Notes: a model not told the origin generated them from the letters alone. A stretch of 64,000 nucleotides of DNA from Paramecium pentaurelia (GCA_905183005.1 CAJJDO010000047.1:383180-447179); one strand, 5' to 3'. Shown: positions 12,562 to 25,192, counted from the first letter of the stretch. Program-made: numbers and translations.

Positions 12562-13277
12562 ATGAACAGAAGATTTATAACATAGTATCCCTTATCACCA
12601 CCAATGAATGACATTTCAAATCTATATAAAAAAAGTAGAATACAAGAGCAATTATAATTCTTTGATGAGATTATCAAAAAAGTCAAATTCAAAAGACCAG
12701 TACCACAACCTAAAAAAATTAAATTGCCCATTTCTATTTCATCAAAAACGATTTAATTATAAAGTGAACGATCTCTTTCTATTCGTTCACCAAGAATTAA
12801 AGAATTATCCAAGAAATAAATGTTGCCACCTATTTCAAGATAAAAAGCATCAATTTCTGGTTGGGAAGTAAACACATCCAATGATTCATTTTTATATTAT
12901 TAATGAAAAACAATAATAATTAATAATTCAAGTAAGTCACTTTCTTATTTCGTAAGTATAAAATAGATTCTGATATCAATTAAACTCTCTCTACTTAAAG
13001 ATTTTAATCCATTAATCCTTCAATCAAATTATTACCTAAAATATAACCAATTCAAACACAATCATAACCTAATTCACCAGTTAAAGTTAAATCACCTAAC
13101 ATTAACTACCCTACTATAACAGCTACAAAGATGTAGATTGCTTTAATTGAATAGATGCATTAAACTATTCGATAGAAGCATTTTGTTTAATTATCAAATA
13201 CTAAATACCAAAAAAAATAAGATAACTTTAGTTAGACTACATTAGATGAAGATAAGTTACTGCAATATTTAGATTGA
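12562..13277 (+). CDS. Hypothetical proline/glutamine-rich protein (two frames, one probable gene)
   Basis: Two overlapping frames: 12562-12906 (114 codons plus TGA) and 12903-13277 (124 codons plus TGA), overlapping by ATGA. A GT...AG segment of 65 nt starting at GTAAACAC and ending TTCAAG would join them exactly in frame, giving about 216 residues ending TLDEDKLLQYLD. The 65-nt size is large for this genome, but other long introns occur in the window. The product is rich in Ser, Pro, Gln and Lys, without recognised domains. If the intron is not real, these are two small genes or one with an indel. Confidence 0.55.
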
Positions 13278-13867
13278 TTATACCTATGAGCATAATAATT
13301 TTTATATTTAAATAACACCAAATAACAATTTAATAAAACTAGTCTATTATTTTCAGTTTTATTTCTCTGTTCTTCTTATTGATAATTATTTAAGTATTTA
13401 TTAAGTTCTAGAATTAATTAAAATAATCAAATTACATGTTTTGAAAAATTATTTTTATTAAAACAATGATTAAAATGAAATTCTATTCTTAATTATATAG
13501 AGTAAAATTTTATAAATTTATGTTTAATAATAATATCAAACATATCATAAATCATTTACAATATTTAATCTTTAATGAGAATATAATATTAATAATTATT
13601 ATTTTTTTAGTTTTTTTAGAAATCTATGAAGTATTTATTTATAAAATATAATTGAGAATCTATAAAATAGAGAATTTCATAAAAAATATTTCTTATTTTT
13701 GGAAATTTGATGTTAAAACTATTAAATAGATATATTAATATCATTATAATTAATAAAATGAATCTATTCATGGACCATTTTTTTAATAATTAGTAATAAA
13801 AATTTCAATTTGAATTAATGATAATTATAAAAGAGAGAAATACTAAATTTTGAATATTTCATTTGCT
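13278..13867. other. Intergenic between converging genes, nothing seen
   Basis: About 590 bp of very AT-rich sequence between the stops of 12562-13277 and the RRM gene. I see no supported gene or structured element. Confidence 0.5.
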
Positions 13868-14885
13868 TCATTATTTGATCTATATTAAACTATTGTTCTA
13901 CTATTTAATAATTTTATATGACTAAAAAAGTTCTTATATAGCTGATTAATCTTCAATGGCATCTAATGAGTTTTAATTTATAATATTATCAGGTTGAATT
14001 AATTTACCATTTACATTTTCAAAATTATATTAAATTTTAATTTCTAAATAATCTTTTAGCAATTAAAATGCTTTTTAGCATTATTGATTAGATCCATATT
14101 TGATATAGATATAAATTTAACTTTATTTTAAATATTTCTAAATAATAAATTAATTTTTACAATTTATCCAAAGAAACAAAATAATTTGATAACAAAATTC
14201 ATATCATTTAATATATCATATGTGATCAATACTTGAATGCACATAGTATTTTATTGTAATTTATCTAAAGCTGTAACAATTTTAGTTTCAATTGTTTTAT
14301 TAATTTCATCATCTATTTAATTGAGTTTTGTAATAATATCACTCATTTTCTCTTCTGAAAATTAAGGTTCCTCTTCATCAGAAACTTCATCTGTTGAATT
14401 GTTATCAAATTAAAAGTCTTCCCATTAATTGATTTTAACTATTTCTTGTTATTCCTCATTTGATTCCATTTAATCAGCAGTATTAGAAGGAGGGTTAGTA
14501 AAGTCTAGACCTTTAGTATAAGGAACAGTATCAAGTTTTAGTTATTTCAATCTAGAATGATAAACATTGCATGAAATTTAATTTAAGATTTTTGTGTTGT
14601 TCATAGATCTATTATAAAAAATTGAATACTTACTTGATTGCATCAATAGCAGAATCAACTTCATCATATTCAATAAATACTTTTGTTTAAAGCTATCCTC
14701 TTTCAAATATTAAAATCTATTATATTATATATCACTATTTGGAATACTTTTGATATAGAGCCATATTAGGAGAAAATCTTTAATAAGGACTGATTATTGA
14801 TTTAGATATTATTCTATGTTGTCTTCAAACAAACCAAAGCAACTCTTGTAGGTGTTGCTTCTATTTTTTTCTTCCTTTAGGACAT
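13868..14885 (-). CDS. RRM-domain RNA-binding protein (PTB/hnRNP-L-like)
   Basis: About 316 residues with three introns (19, 25 and 23 nt). The first RRM begins near residue 30 (LLKIFSQYGSISKVFQI, then TKVFIEYDEVDSAIDAIKSM) and is followed by the motif YTKGLDFTNPP, similar to the DYTRPDLP stretch after RRM2 of polypyrimidine-tract-binding proteins. An acidic linker leads to a second RRM-like unit (IYIYIKYGSNQQCQKAFQLL). Proteins of this type bind pyrimidine-rich RNA and affect splicing or mRNA fate. Removing the intron GTAAAAATTAATTTATTATTTAG is needed to keep the second RRM in frame. Confidence 0.75.
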
Positions 14886-14922
14886 TATTAATTACTAAAA
14901 TAATTAATGTTATCCATAAATT

Positions 14923-15270
14923 TCAAGTAACACAGAATTAGTGAGATTGACTTCTTTTCTGAATACAAAATACATAAATAATCAAGTATCGATATATATC
15001 TGAGAATCTATTAGGAATATCAAAATTGTACAAATAATGTTAGATATTCAAACTATTTTTCTTACTTATCAAAAATATCTAAAGTTCATATTCATTAGAA
15101 ACAAATATATTCAAAAACTTGGATGTAAGAACTTCTTATTTGAGTTCTCTTTTTTAAATGAAATAATCAACTTTTAGTTGAAGATTTTAGAAATTTAAGA
15201 TAATTAACTTAGAGTTTAGGGAATAATATAATTAGAAGAGTTCTATGCATGATGTATTAGTCTTTTTCAT
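14923..15270 (-). CDS. Small hypothetical protein
   Basis: 115 residues in a single frame with TAA/TAG as glutamine; 38 bp upstream of the RRM gene on the same strand. Leucine- and asparagine-rich, probably helical. No domain recognised. An open frame of this size is only moderately unlikely by chance here, so this call is tentative. Confidence 0.45.
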
Positions 15271-15986
15271 TATGTTAAACAAATATTAAAAATTAAAAAA
15301 AGAGTTTAAATTTGAAATTAAAGTTCAGCATTCTTTTCACCTTTAATTAAATATTATTAGTGTTAGTATGATAATTGGTATTAAAATAAGTTAAATTTAG
15401 CTATGAGAAAATTAGTAGGAAATTATATAAGATTTTATTAATACTTAAATGTTAGTTTAAAATATTATATAAAACCAAACAAATATAATTTTAAATATTC
15501 ATTTCATATTATAATATAATTGATAAAATATCTTAGATGGAATATAGTTAAGATATAGCAATCAACTTGATTTTTATATATCTATCTATTTAAAAAAATA
15601 AAAATTAGCAATAATTATGTTCACTTCAATAGAAATAATTACTCTAATATAAAATCATAGTTATATCATTAATAAATATTATTATACTTTAAATAAAAAT
15701 CAAGAGAACTTATAAAATCATAGTAAGTATTAATTATTTTTGATTTTCTTTATAAAGATTTTATTTACAAGAATGAATTTTTTAATTTTAATAAAACACA
15801 CTTATTTTCTAATAATAATTATTCATAATTTATTTTTATTGAATAATTAAATAGAACAAAAAAGCTTAATGAAAAGAACTTTCTGGTATTAGAAAATAGA
15901 TATATTTTCTGATTAAATTATTGATACTTAACTTACTAATTAATATTTCTAAATATTATAATATTTTTCTGATTAATTGAATCATA
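15271..15986. other. Intergenic between divergent genes, nothing seen
   Basis: About 716 bp of AT-rich sequence upstream of both the small hypothetical gene and the eIF2-alpha-type kinase. Long for this genome; it may hold promoters for both genes, but I see no specific motif. Confidence 0.5.
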
Positions 15987-17677
15987 ATGCTTCCAATCGA
16001 TCTTGCCAAACTAGCCGCTTTGCAGTCTAAGGTATTTTACTCAATCATTGTTTTTATAAAATGTATGCCTACCATATAAAAAACACATAAATATAATATT
16101 TTTATTTTAGAGATTAGAATCAGATTTCAAAGTGCTAGGAAGGATAGGAAAGGGCGGATTTTCTAAAGTGTATAAAGTAAGTAACCTTTTGGATAAAAAT
16201 ACTTATGCTTTGAAAGAAGTATAGAAAATATATATATTATAAGATTGAACTAAAAGGAAAGGACTTGAAGGAGAGTCATGAGAAGAATATTCAAAGAGCT
16301 TAAAGAGGTATGATGTTTTAATTAATAAGTTCCTTCTCAGAAGCAAAATATTTAGCCCGACTATCCCATCCCAAAATCATAAGATACTTCAATTCTTGGG
16401 TTGAAGTAATGCCAAATAAGGTGGATTCTATAAAAATAAGGAAACAAGAGTAAGAAATAAATGACTTTGTGTTCGATAGTTATAATATTAATTTTAATGA
16501 CTCATAATAAAATTCAAAGAATGATCTAGAGAATATAATTTTTTTTAAAGATTCATAGAATGAATAGATTAGTTATTCTGAATAAGAGAATAATATTCAA
16601 TAAAATTATAGAGTTACTAGAAAAAAACATAATCCTATTAATTAAAACAAAAAGTCAATTAGTTAAGATGAAAAAAAGATTGAATTTGATAGAATCATAT
16701 TTTACATTTAAACTGAGCTTTGTCAATAAACTCTAGAAAATTATTTATAATAGAGAAATACAGAGTTGTTGAAACTTAAGAAAAGTAAAGATGATAATTA
16801 TCAAAATATCCAGTAAAAGTATATTAAAGAAGCTAAAATGATATTGGATCAAATAATATAAGGATTAGACTATTTACATAATGAATGTAAATTAGTACAT
16901 AGAGATTTGAAACCTGGAAATATTTTCATGAATAGCCCAGAAGATGTTAAAATAGGTGATTTTGGTTTAGTTTCAAAACTTAAATAATTTTATGATTATG
17001 AAGATTAAGATAATGATGATGATATCTGTACAAAAATGTATGCAGCTCCTGAATAAATTAATTAAAAAATAAACAAAAGTTTTTCTGATTAAAAAAGTGA
17101 TATTTATGCGTTAGGTTTGATAATTTTATTACTATTTCATCCTACATCAACTTCTATGGAAACAATTAAAGTTATGAATGAAGCCAAAAAGAGTATACTT
17201 CCATAGATTTTAAAAGATAAATATTCAAAAATATCAGAAATAATTTTAGAATGTATGAATAACGATCCAAAATAAAGACCTAATGTTAATGAGATTACAG
17301 TAATAGATTCATTAAATTCTTTGACTTCTTCAAAAAAAAGTAGTAATGAATTTAATAGTGATTCTACTGATCTTTATATCAAAAATATTGGAAATTGTTT
17401 AGTTAAATTTGAAGATGAGACAATCTAAGAGAAGTAAAATATTTTAATATGTTTTAGATATTTGCAGTATAGTAATAGATAGATTTAAATATTTAAAAAT
17501 TCAAATTGTCTCAAAGCTCAAATGATATATAATATTAATGAATGTAATATTTCTTATAATGAGAATGAAATCTTAGTGGAACATAATTAATTAGAAAACT
17601 TTTCATTCAAAACTACACATAATTAATTATTGGACATTTATGATCAATTATGTGAACTCACCTAAGCAATATATTGA
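15987..17677 (+). CDS. eIF2-alpha-type protein kinase (GCN2/PEK-like)
   Basis: About 517 residues with three introns: 16032-16110 (79 nt, unusually long), 16219-16243 (25 nt) and 16308-16340 (33 nt). The kinase starts almost at once: glycine loop GRIGKGGFSKVYK, catalytic lysine in YALKEIELK, then the hallmark RYFNSWVE of eIF2-alpha kinases. A large acidic/Asn-rich insert between the N- and C-lobes is followed by TELCQQTLENYL, HRDLKPGNIF, GDFGLVS and YAAPEQ. Kinases of this family phosphorylate eIF2-alpha to reduce translation under stress. No regulatory domain is visible N-terminally, and the C-terminal ~130 residues have no recognised fold. Convergent with 17713-18256. Confidence 0.88.
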
Positions 17678-17712
17678 TAAATTTATATTTATAAATTACA
17701 TTTAAACTAAAA

Positions 17713-18256
17713 TCAATCAGTATTGTTTAAAACCAATCTTAAGCATTAAGTAAAGGAGTTCATTTCATGAATATAATTTGATTTAGCATGTTCTAGCTTT
17801 TGTAAAAGTTCTTATAAATTATGATAGTTTTATTAATATTGCTAACATGATTCTGTTTCCTATCTAAGTCTATACTCTAGAATTTGCTTTTAGCGTTTCA
17901 AAATTTATAGCTATTCTTAATTATTCTTTTATGGTATAATAGTTCTTTATTGTTCTTAATCGCTATTAAGACTAGCAGAGTTTGTTTAATCAGTAGAACC
18001 ATCATGAGAGAGTCTATTGGCAAAGGTGAAAGGACTGACATCGATCTTATTTAAATTTATTTAAGGAGGCTTGATTATTGTTATAGGTTTCCTAAGATAA
18101 ATTAGAATATAGAAATAACTTGATTGCTGTAGAAGTGATTGATTTGGCTCTTGACTTATTTAAACTTTATTATTAAGTTATTTTTGTAGTGTCTGAAGTT
18201 TGTAATGCTGATTTTTTTCTTAAAATAGTATAGCTTAAGGATTAATTTTTATTCAT
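17713..18256 (-). CDS. Small coiled-coil protein
   Basis: About 171 residues with one 28-nt intron (GTTATTTC...TCTTAG). The N-terminal half is Ser/Thr/Lys-rich; the C-terminal ~80 residues form a heptad-type coiled coil (QILKRQKQILEYRLRQETES onward). Function unknown. It shares a 19-bp divergent spacer with the sortilin gene, so the two promoters must overlap. Confidence 0.7.
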
Positions 18257-18275
18257 TAACAGAAAATATATATGA

Positions 18276-20799
18276 ATGAGAAGTGCTTTGAAACATATAT
18301 TAATTAATTTACGTGTTATTATTTAAGTAATGATAATAATTCTAGGTCTGTTGATTTTATTTGTGTAAGGCTAGAATGAAGTGAAGGTTTCATTTAATGA
18401 ACTTGAATCTCCAGTGTCTAATATTTATTGGTGTGGATCATCTGTTGTATTTACAAAAGATGATGAAACAATTGAATAAACACATTAGGAGAGCAGAAAA
18501 GTGTTGTTTATTCTTACAGACAAAGGGAGAATATGGAGATCAGCAGATTATGGATCAACATGGTTAGATGAAACAAAGAGTTGGGAAAAGATGGAACCAG
18601 AGAATAAATAATTATAATTCGAAAGTATTCATATTTCACCAGCTGATTCAAGGGTTATATTCTTTTTTGGTTCAAATGGTATTAGTTATAAATCTAAGAA
18701 TTGTGGAAGAACTTATACAAGGTTCTCACATTCAGAAGATCTTTATGATTTTAAATTGAATAAGATGGATCCATAATGGATTATGGCTTTTAAAGATAAA
18801 CCTTGTGGCAAAAACGATAATAATTGTAAAGACTTTTATAAAAAATCAATTTATGTGACTGAAGATGGAGGTGAAACTTGGAAGTCTGCATTAAATTATG
18901 TTAGAGATGCAGCATGGGATAAGCTCTTACAATATCAATTAATTCCTGATTAAAGAATTATAGTATGTCATATGAAAGAAGGTAAATCTGTTATTTCCTA
19001 CTCTGATGACTATTTTACTACTATATAAACAATGCAAGAAAATGCTTTAGGATTCTTCTAAACATCCCATTACATATTTGTTCTTACTACAGGTGAAGAT
19101 GGAGAAACTGGATATGAATTATTAATTGCTCCTGCTTATTTAGATAAATTCTAACCATAACCTGTTTAATTACCTATTCCTTTAAATTAACATACCTTTA
19201 CTATCCTTGACACTTCAGAAGGATAAATATTTTTATCTGTTTCTCATAAAGAAGAAAATCAAAGATTAACTAATGTATATGTAAGTGATTTTAGAGGATT
19301 TAAATTTACTTTATCTTTATTACATAATGTTAGATCTCTTGATACTGGAAATTGTGACTTTGAAAGAATGTTAGGTATGGAAGGAGTTTATGTTGCCAAT
19401 GTTTTTGATCATCAAGAAGTGGAAAAGTCAAAATCTAGAAGTTCTATCACTCCTGCTACCTTAGAATTATATAAAAAAACTGTATGATTACTAAATTCAT
19501 ATTTTTTAGTTTATCTCCTATGATAGAGGTGGCTAATGGCATCCATTAAAAGCTCCAGAAATTGATTCCAAGGGTGATGAAATTTAATGTTCTGGAGATT
19601 GCTCTTTACATTTGAAAGGTAGAACTGAAGCCAATTAAAATCCTCTTTATTCTAGTTAAAATGCTCCTGGAGTTAGTATTGGTGTTGGAAATACTGGATT
19701 ATATTTGACTTAAAAGGATCATGAAGTCAATACATATTTAACTAGAGATGGAGGACATTAATGGTTTGAAATCAGAAAAGGTTCCCATATGTATGAGATT
19801 GGAGATAGAGGAGGTTTGATTGTTATGGGATAAGATGATAAACCTATCAATAAAGTCATTTATTCTTGGGATTAAGGGTTTTCATGGGAGGAAGTTAAAA
19901 TAAGTGAAAAGGAATTTGAAATTCTAAATATTGTAACTGAGCCTTCTAATATGGAATAAAAATTTATTCTTTATGGATAGAGTAGATCATAAGAGAATCA
20001 ATTAAAAGGATATGTTGTAGCATTGAATTTCTAAACTCTTCATTAAAGAGTCTGCTCTGGTGCTTGGGATCCAACAATGCCAGAATCAGATTATGAATTT
20101 TGGATTCCTAAAAATTTCGAATCTGGTAAATGTTTATTTGGTAGAAAAATCAAATACATTAGAAGAAAAAGAGAGGCAAAATGTTTCAATCAAGAAGAAA
20201 TTGATAAAAAATTCTTCATAGAAACTTGTCCTTGCATAGAAGATGATTGGGAATGTGATTTCGGTTTCTATAGAAAAATAGAAGGAGGACCCTGTGTGCC
20301 AATAGCAGATAAATTTGAAGAAGATGATACTCCAGATTTATTAAAACCTCCTGTTAATTGCAAATAAACTTACATGAAAACATAAGGCTATAGAAAGGTT
20401 TCTGGAGATTATTGCTAAGGAGGTATTGATCTTTCCCCTGTCGAAACACCTTGTCCCAATACATAGACAAACAATACTTCTTTCAATAATACTGAAATTC
20501 CAAATATTGATATCTAATAACCTCAAATAAGTAAACCATAAATTAAGATCCCTTAAACTTAATACAACAATTCTTAAAAATAATATTCGTATTTATGGTA
20601 TGTTGTAGCCTTTTTAGGTGTCATTATAGTCATTCTATTCTTAAAGGATAAAATAATGAAGTAACTATTTTCATTTATTAATTCTAGAATATTTAGTAGT
20701 AAACCACCAAAGAAGTCCTCATCCTACATGGAAAAAGGAAATTATGAATAACTTAAATTATTTAGTGGAAACGATGAGGATGATGAAGCTGGCCTTTGA
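18276..20799 (+). CDS. VPS10-domain receptor (sortilin-like)
   Basis: About 831 residues with one 28-nt intron (GTATGATTAC...TTTTTTAG, near 19483-19510). It has an N-terminal signal peptide (hydrophobic run VIIQVMIIILGLLILFVQG), the VPS10 ten-bladed propeller with repeated Asp-box-like turns (SADYGSTW, TEDGGETW, TRDGGHQW, SWDQGFSW), the cysteine-rich 10CC module (CFNQEEIDKKFFIETCPC, DDWECDFGFYR), one membrane span (YLWYVVAFLGVIIVILFL) and a short tail with acidic residues and YEQLKLF. Sortilins carry soluble cargo from the Golgi to endosomal or lysosome-related compartments; in Tetrahymena a VPS10 receptor is needed for secretory-granule (mucocyst) formation, so trichocyst biogenesis is a reasonable inferred role. 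Confidence 0.93.
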
Positions 20800-21948
20800 T
20801 TTTGTATTTTTATTTATTCATTTGAGTTGAGAATATTTTAATCAAAACAATTTAAATTTAATTCCCTTAAAAATAATAATCAAATATTTTTTTAGTTATC
20901 TCAAAATTCTTAAATTACTCATTATGTAAAAACAATCTCTATTAATGTTTAATAGCTATAAGAATTTTATAAAATCTATTAAATATTATATGATCGTTAG
21001 GATGAAACATATTTTAAAATACAATTTTATCTTAGTTAATTTGGATTAGAAAAATGATTTTAAAACAAATGAAATGGAAGATTATGATCTGAGTTTGTAT
21101 ATTTTATGAATTGAACACTTATTATTAAAAAAATAATTATGTAATACCTTAAAAACAAAAAATAACTATATTAGATTTTGATTTTGAAACTGTCAAAGCA
21201 AATGACAAATTAAAAATGGAGTTTAGAAAAAGAAATAGAATCTTATAATAGGTTAACTCTGTAATAACTTTTTCATAACTACTTTTAATTAATATATATA
21301 TGTAAATATTGTACAATTAAATTTCACTTCTATTCCATAATATAATAAATGAATTTTTTTGTTATCACTTTTAGAACAATTTTGGAAATTCTATTGTTTT
21401 TTGAATAACTTGAATATGATGCTTCTTCTATTATATTAATTTTTTTGATTAAAAGACTTAATATTAAACATGGCTCTATGCTACATCATATTAAATATGG
21501 TTTTAGAGTGGAATATATTAATAAAGTTTAGAGAATCCATATAAATAATAAGTGATTAGTTTTGTTTATTATGAGATATTCATTTTTTAAGGACAACCAA
21601 CAAATATTAATAAAAGTAATCATCTTTATTATATCAATATTTTATTATTTTATAAATTTATTTGTATTATAATCATAAATGTAAATTAGACAAAAATCTA
21701 TTTCTTGTTTTATCTAATAGAAATATATGTAAAGGGAGAAGATTAATAAAGAATTTAAAAGAAATAAATTCTAAAAAGATTTCTTTTATAATTAAAAGAT
21801 CATTAGAAGTTTAAATTTTAATAATGCGCAACATATTTGAATAATGATTAAATACTGATTAGATTTGAATGTCATGGTTATAAATATGACGTAGTTAATG
21901 ATTCTTATAAGAAATGTACTTTACATCATAAAATTAACCGATCGCACT
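20800..21948. other. Long spacer with uncertain open stretches
   Basis: The frame following the sortilin TGA stays open for about 84 codons but has no ATG. On the minus strand an open frame runs from an ATG near 21541 to TGA near 21195 (~116 codons), and another long minus stretch lies between about 21300 and 20750. None shows a recognisable domain or a consistent start/intron model, so I do not call a gene. It may hold a decayed gene or an unrecognised one on the minus strand. Confidence 0.4.
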
Positions 21949-22416
21949 ATGATTTATCGTTATATGGTTAATATAAGGAAGCAACATAGGGAGTTGGAAA
22001 TGTAAAAATTACAAAAAATGAAAATTTTAGATGAAATCAAGAAACAAGTCGAAATGGAGATGTAAAAAATAAAGAAAGTATAACCTATTCGCATTCATCA
22101 ACCTCTTAATTCTTAATAAAAAAAAGACCTGATCATTCTTATTAATAAAGGTGTTTAATTAAAAGATGCTGCCAGAGAATTAAAGGTCACATACCATGAA
22201 GCCAAGATCGCTTATAATGAGTATCGTCGTAAGGCTCTCAGTAGCCAAAGTGAAACCGAATCTACAATTCCTGACATTCGAACTGCTGGCGTGAGTTTGT
22301 TGAGAGTACCACCTCATCATTTCATAGTCTAGAGTGTAGTTGAGAATACTATTACATCTGTTCGTAAATTGTACAATGTAATAGTTTAAAATCCAATACT
22401 CAACTCAAATATATGA
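21949..22416 (+). CDS. Helix-turn-helix (homeodomain-like) protein
   Basis: 155 residues from ATG 21949; a start at 21964 is equally possible, and in-frame ATGs also exist further upstream. The N-terminal ~35 residues are a charged helix (LQKMKILDEIKKQVEMEMQK), followed by a compact unit (DLIILINKGVQLKDAAREL, then KVTYHEAKIAYNEYRRK) resembling the helix-turn-helix of transposase- or Psq-type DNA-binding domains. It may bind DNA as a transcription factor or derive from a domesticated transposase end. The 3' part contains few glutamine TAA/TAG codons and more G+C than its surroundings. Convergent with SEC61A. Confidence 0.6.
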
Positions 22417-22495
22417 TGATATTTAATTTGTTTTTTCTTCTTTTAACACATTCTGCGTCATAAATGTTATGTACTTAAAAAAATATTTAATTATA

Positions 22496-24027
22496 TCAAA
22501 ACAACTCTAATGTACCCTATTCTTTTTCCTTCTTTAAGGTTTCAAAGTAGCCATAAATGATTGTAACAGACAACAAAATTCCAGTTCCTTTATATATTAA
22601 TATTAATATATACCTGAACCAATGGCACCTAAGAAATCAGCAAGGATTGTCAAAGCTCCAATACACATACCTCCAAATGAAGCTGCAATTGGGATATATC
22701 TCTTTAATACATCTTTCATTGATGAATCTCTATATCCAACAATTTGCATGTCTTATTCTTTAAGTTATTTGGCAACCTATGAATGAATTTAAAGAACAAT
22801 ATTACATCTTTTGGTGATGATCCTGATACATCAATCCAAGTTTTTGAGAACAAAGCACAAGTTCCAAGAATGAATGCAGTATAAAGGATGGTATGGATTG
22901 GATCAAAGATAGCTTCTGAAATTGATCTTGGAGGAGACACATAATATACTAATCCTCCAATAGGGACTGTCTATCCATTTTCTAATTCTTAATAATATCC
23001 CAATAATCTAATTAAGAAGTTGCCTTTGAAATTTCTGTAAAGAATTTATGAAAGGAAATAAAGGTTTGAAACTAATGCAGTTTATAGAATGATTGGAATG
23101 TTAGAAGTATAAAACAATTTAATAGGATATGATGTTAATCCTCCTCTTACTTTATTATTTTTGATTGGAATATCAACTTTAAATCCTTAGAAATAAATGA
23201 CAATTAAAAAAACTAATACTGTTGCCAATAAATTAGTTAAGTTTGGTAATGAATCTCTCAATATTGCTGATTGAAGTGCACTGATTTTATCACTCTAAAT
23301 AAATAAACCATGCAATAATGCAATTATGGCTCCTTCATATTCTAATCCCAATTAAGTTTTATGAGTAATTGGTGAAAATGCTTTCCACATAATATTTTCA
23401 CATATATTAATAGCTATAAATAAAGATGTTCCTGAATTTCCAATTCCATATCCTTTTGATAATAATTCATCAATCATAATCATAACAATTGCTGAAAATA
23501 CCAACTATATTATTATTAAAATTGCATTTCCTGCACCCAATTTATCTAAATCACCATACATTCCTGACCAGACATATGCAAATGCTTCTCCAAAAGCTAT
23601 AAGAATTCCCAATACTATAAATCATATTAATAATTATATACATTTTTATGCTCCTGAATATAGTTATTTGTCTTCCTTTACATTTTAATCAACATCAATT
23701 AATTTAGCACCAGCCAATAATTACATTATCATTGATGCTGTGACCATTGGAGAAATACCCAATTCCATTAAAGTACCTCTATTTGATGCTAAGATGACTC
23801 TCATCCAATAAAATGGATCACCAGCTGATGATTTGTAAATTCCATAAAGTGGTATTTATGAACAAATCAAATACAATAATGTTGCTATAGCTGTCCATAA
23901 TGCTCTATATTTAAATAATATCTAAATTTAATATATATGATTATACTCTTCTTTCTGGTTCAGCTACATCTGGAATGATAGCCATTGCTGGTCTCATATA
24001 ATTAAGAATCTTGGTTTTGTTTGCCAT
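22496..24027 (-). CDS. SEC61A: SEC61 alpha, translocon channel subunit
   Basis: About 474 residues with four introns (25, 27, 29 and 26 nt), the usual length of Sec61 alpha. Ten transmembrane segments are expected; visible family motifs include LASNRGTLMELGISPMVTA after the plug region, the loop SSAGDPFYWMRV, and the C-terminal MQIVGYRDSSMKDVLKRYIP leading to the last helices and a charged tail. It forms the ER protein-conducting channel used by secreted and membrane proteins such as the sortilin and matrix-like protein in this window. The last stretch before TGA is KKEKEQGTLELF. Confidence 0.95.
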
Positions 24028-25192
24028 TTTTATTATTGATTTTACACATTATTTTTTCCCTTTTAATTCCTCTTACACACGTGGGAATTATATTTATAAA
24101 TTATTTCTTTATTTACTCTAACAATAATATTATTAACAAATGGAATATAATAGTGATGTATAAAATAGTTGATCTTTTGTAAGAATTTAAATTAAAAATA
24201 CTATTACAAAAATCTATACCCTATTTTAAAGACATTATTTTTTAAATTAAATACAAGTATTTTATATAATTTTGTACTGTTACAAATTTTTATATTTTTC
24301 AATTTTATATTCTTTTTTCAAAATTATAAATAATATTCTTATATAATACTCATAATTTCAAAATAGTTATTATAGTATAGTAATTATTAACACAATTTAA
24401 TACTAAAATCTTAGATTTCTAATATTCATCTAAAATTCATATCAATATTTAATATCTGCAAGAAATCCCAAACTTATTAAAGTTCTGTAAATAATAAGAA
24501 TGGAATTAAAATAAAATAAATGATTATTTACAAAAAAACAACAAAAAATGACTGATTATGCATATTATAATAATATTTATGATCTAAATAGAAAGACATA
24601 ATTCTTGTAGTTTATAAATAAAGAAAATCTTTAAAAATAGAGTAATTGAATATTAAATCATTGAAAGATATTTGATGTATACTTAAATTTGGATATATAT
24701 TTAGAGTTTGTTAATTATATTAATGTTGAATAGAATAAATCCATAATGATTGGATATAATCTTATGGAATTATATATATTGTAAATAAATAGTTAATTTT
24801 TTCAATACAACGTTTACTCTATCTATCTATTGATATAATAAATAAATGATTCTAATTTATATCTTGTATTATATTAAGATTGATTAAATTCCTATTTTAT
24901 TTTTTTAATTCTTCATCAAAAGATAATTCGAAATTCTTTCAAATAATTCTTGTTAGAATTGTGATTTAGATAGTAATGTTAAATAACAAAGGGTAATATA
25001 TATAATTTTTTGAATGACAAGAAATATTTTAATTTCTGACTTTTGAAATCAGTAGATTTATATTATGGAGAATTATTTAGGAATCAGAATTACATGAGTG
25101 AAGTGTATATTATTGTGAAAAGAATAAATTTGATAGATTTGTTTATGTTGAGCATGGAAAATTAAAAGTGGAGTTATTCATTATAATAATAA
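24028..25192. other. Long spacer, possible decayed gene
   Basis: About 1.16 kb. From 24549 a plus-strand ATG opens 33 codons. Then stretches free of TGA continue in shifting frames (about 24690-24878, 24870-25010 and 25030-25190), with natural-looking composition but no consistent intron model. This could be a pseudogene or chance; nothing is supported well enough to call. Confidence 0.35.
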
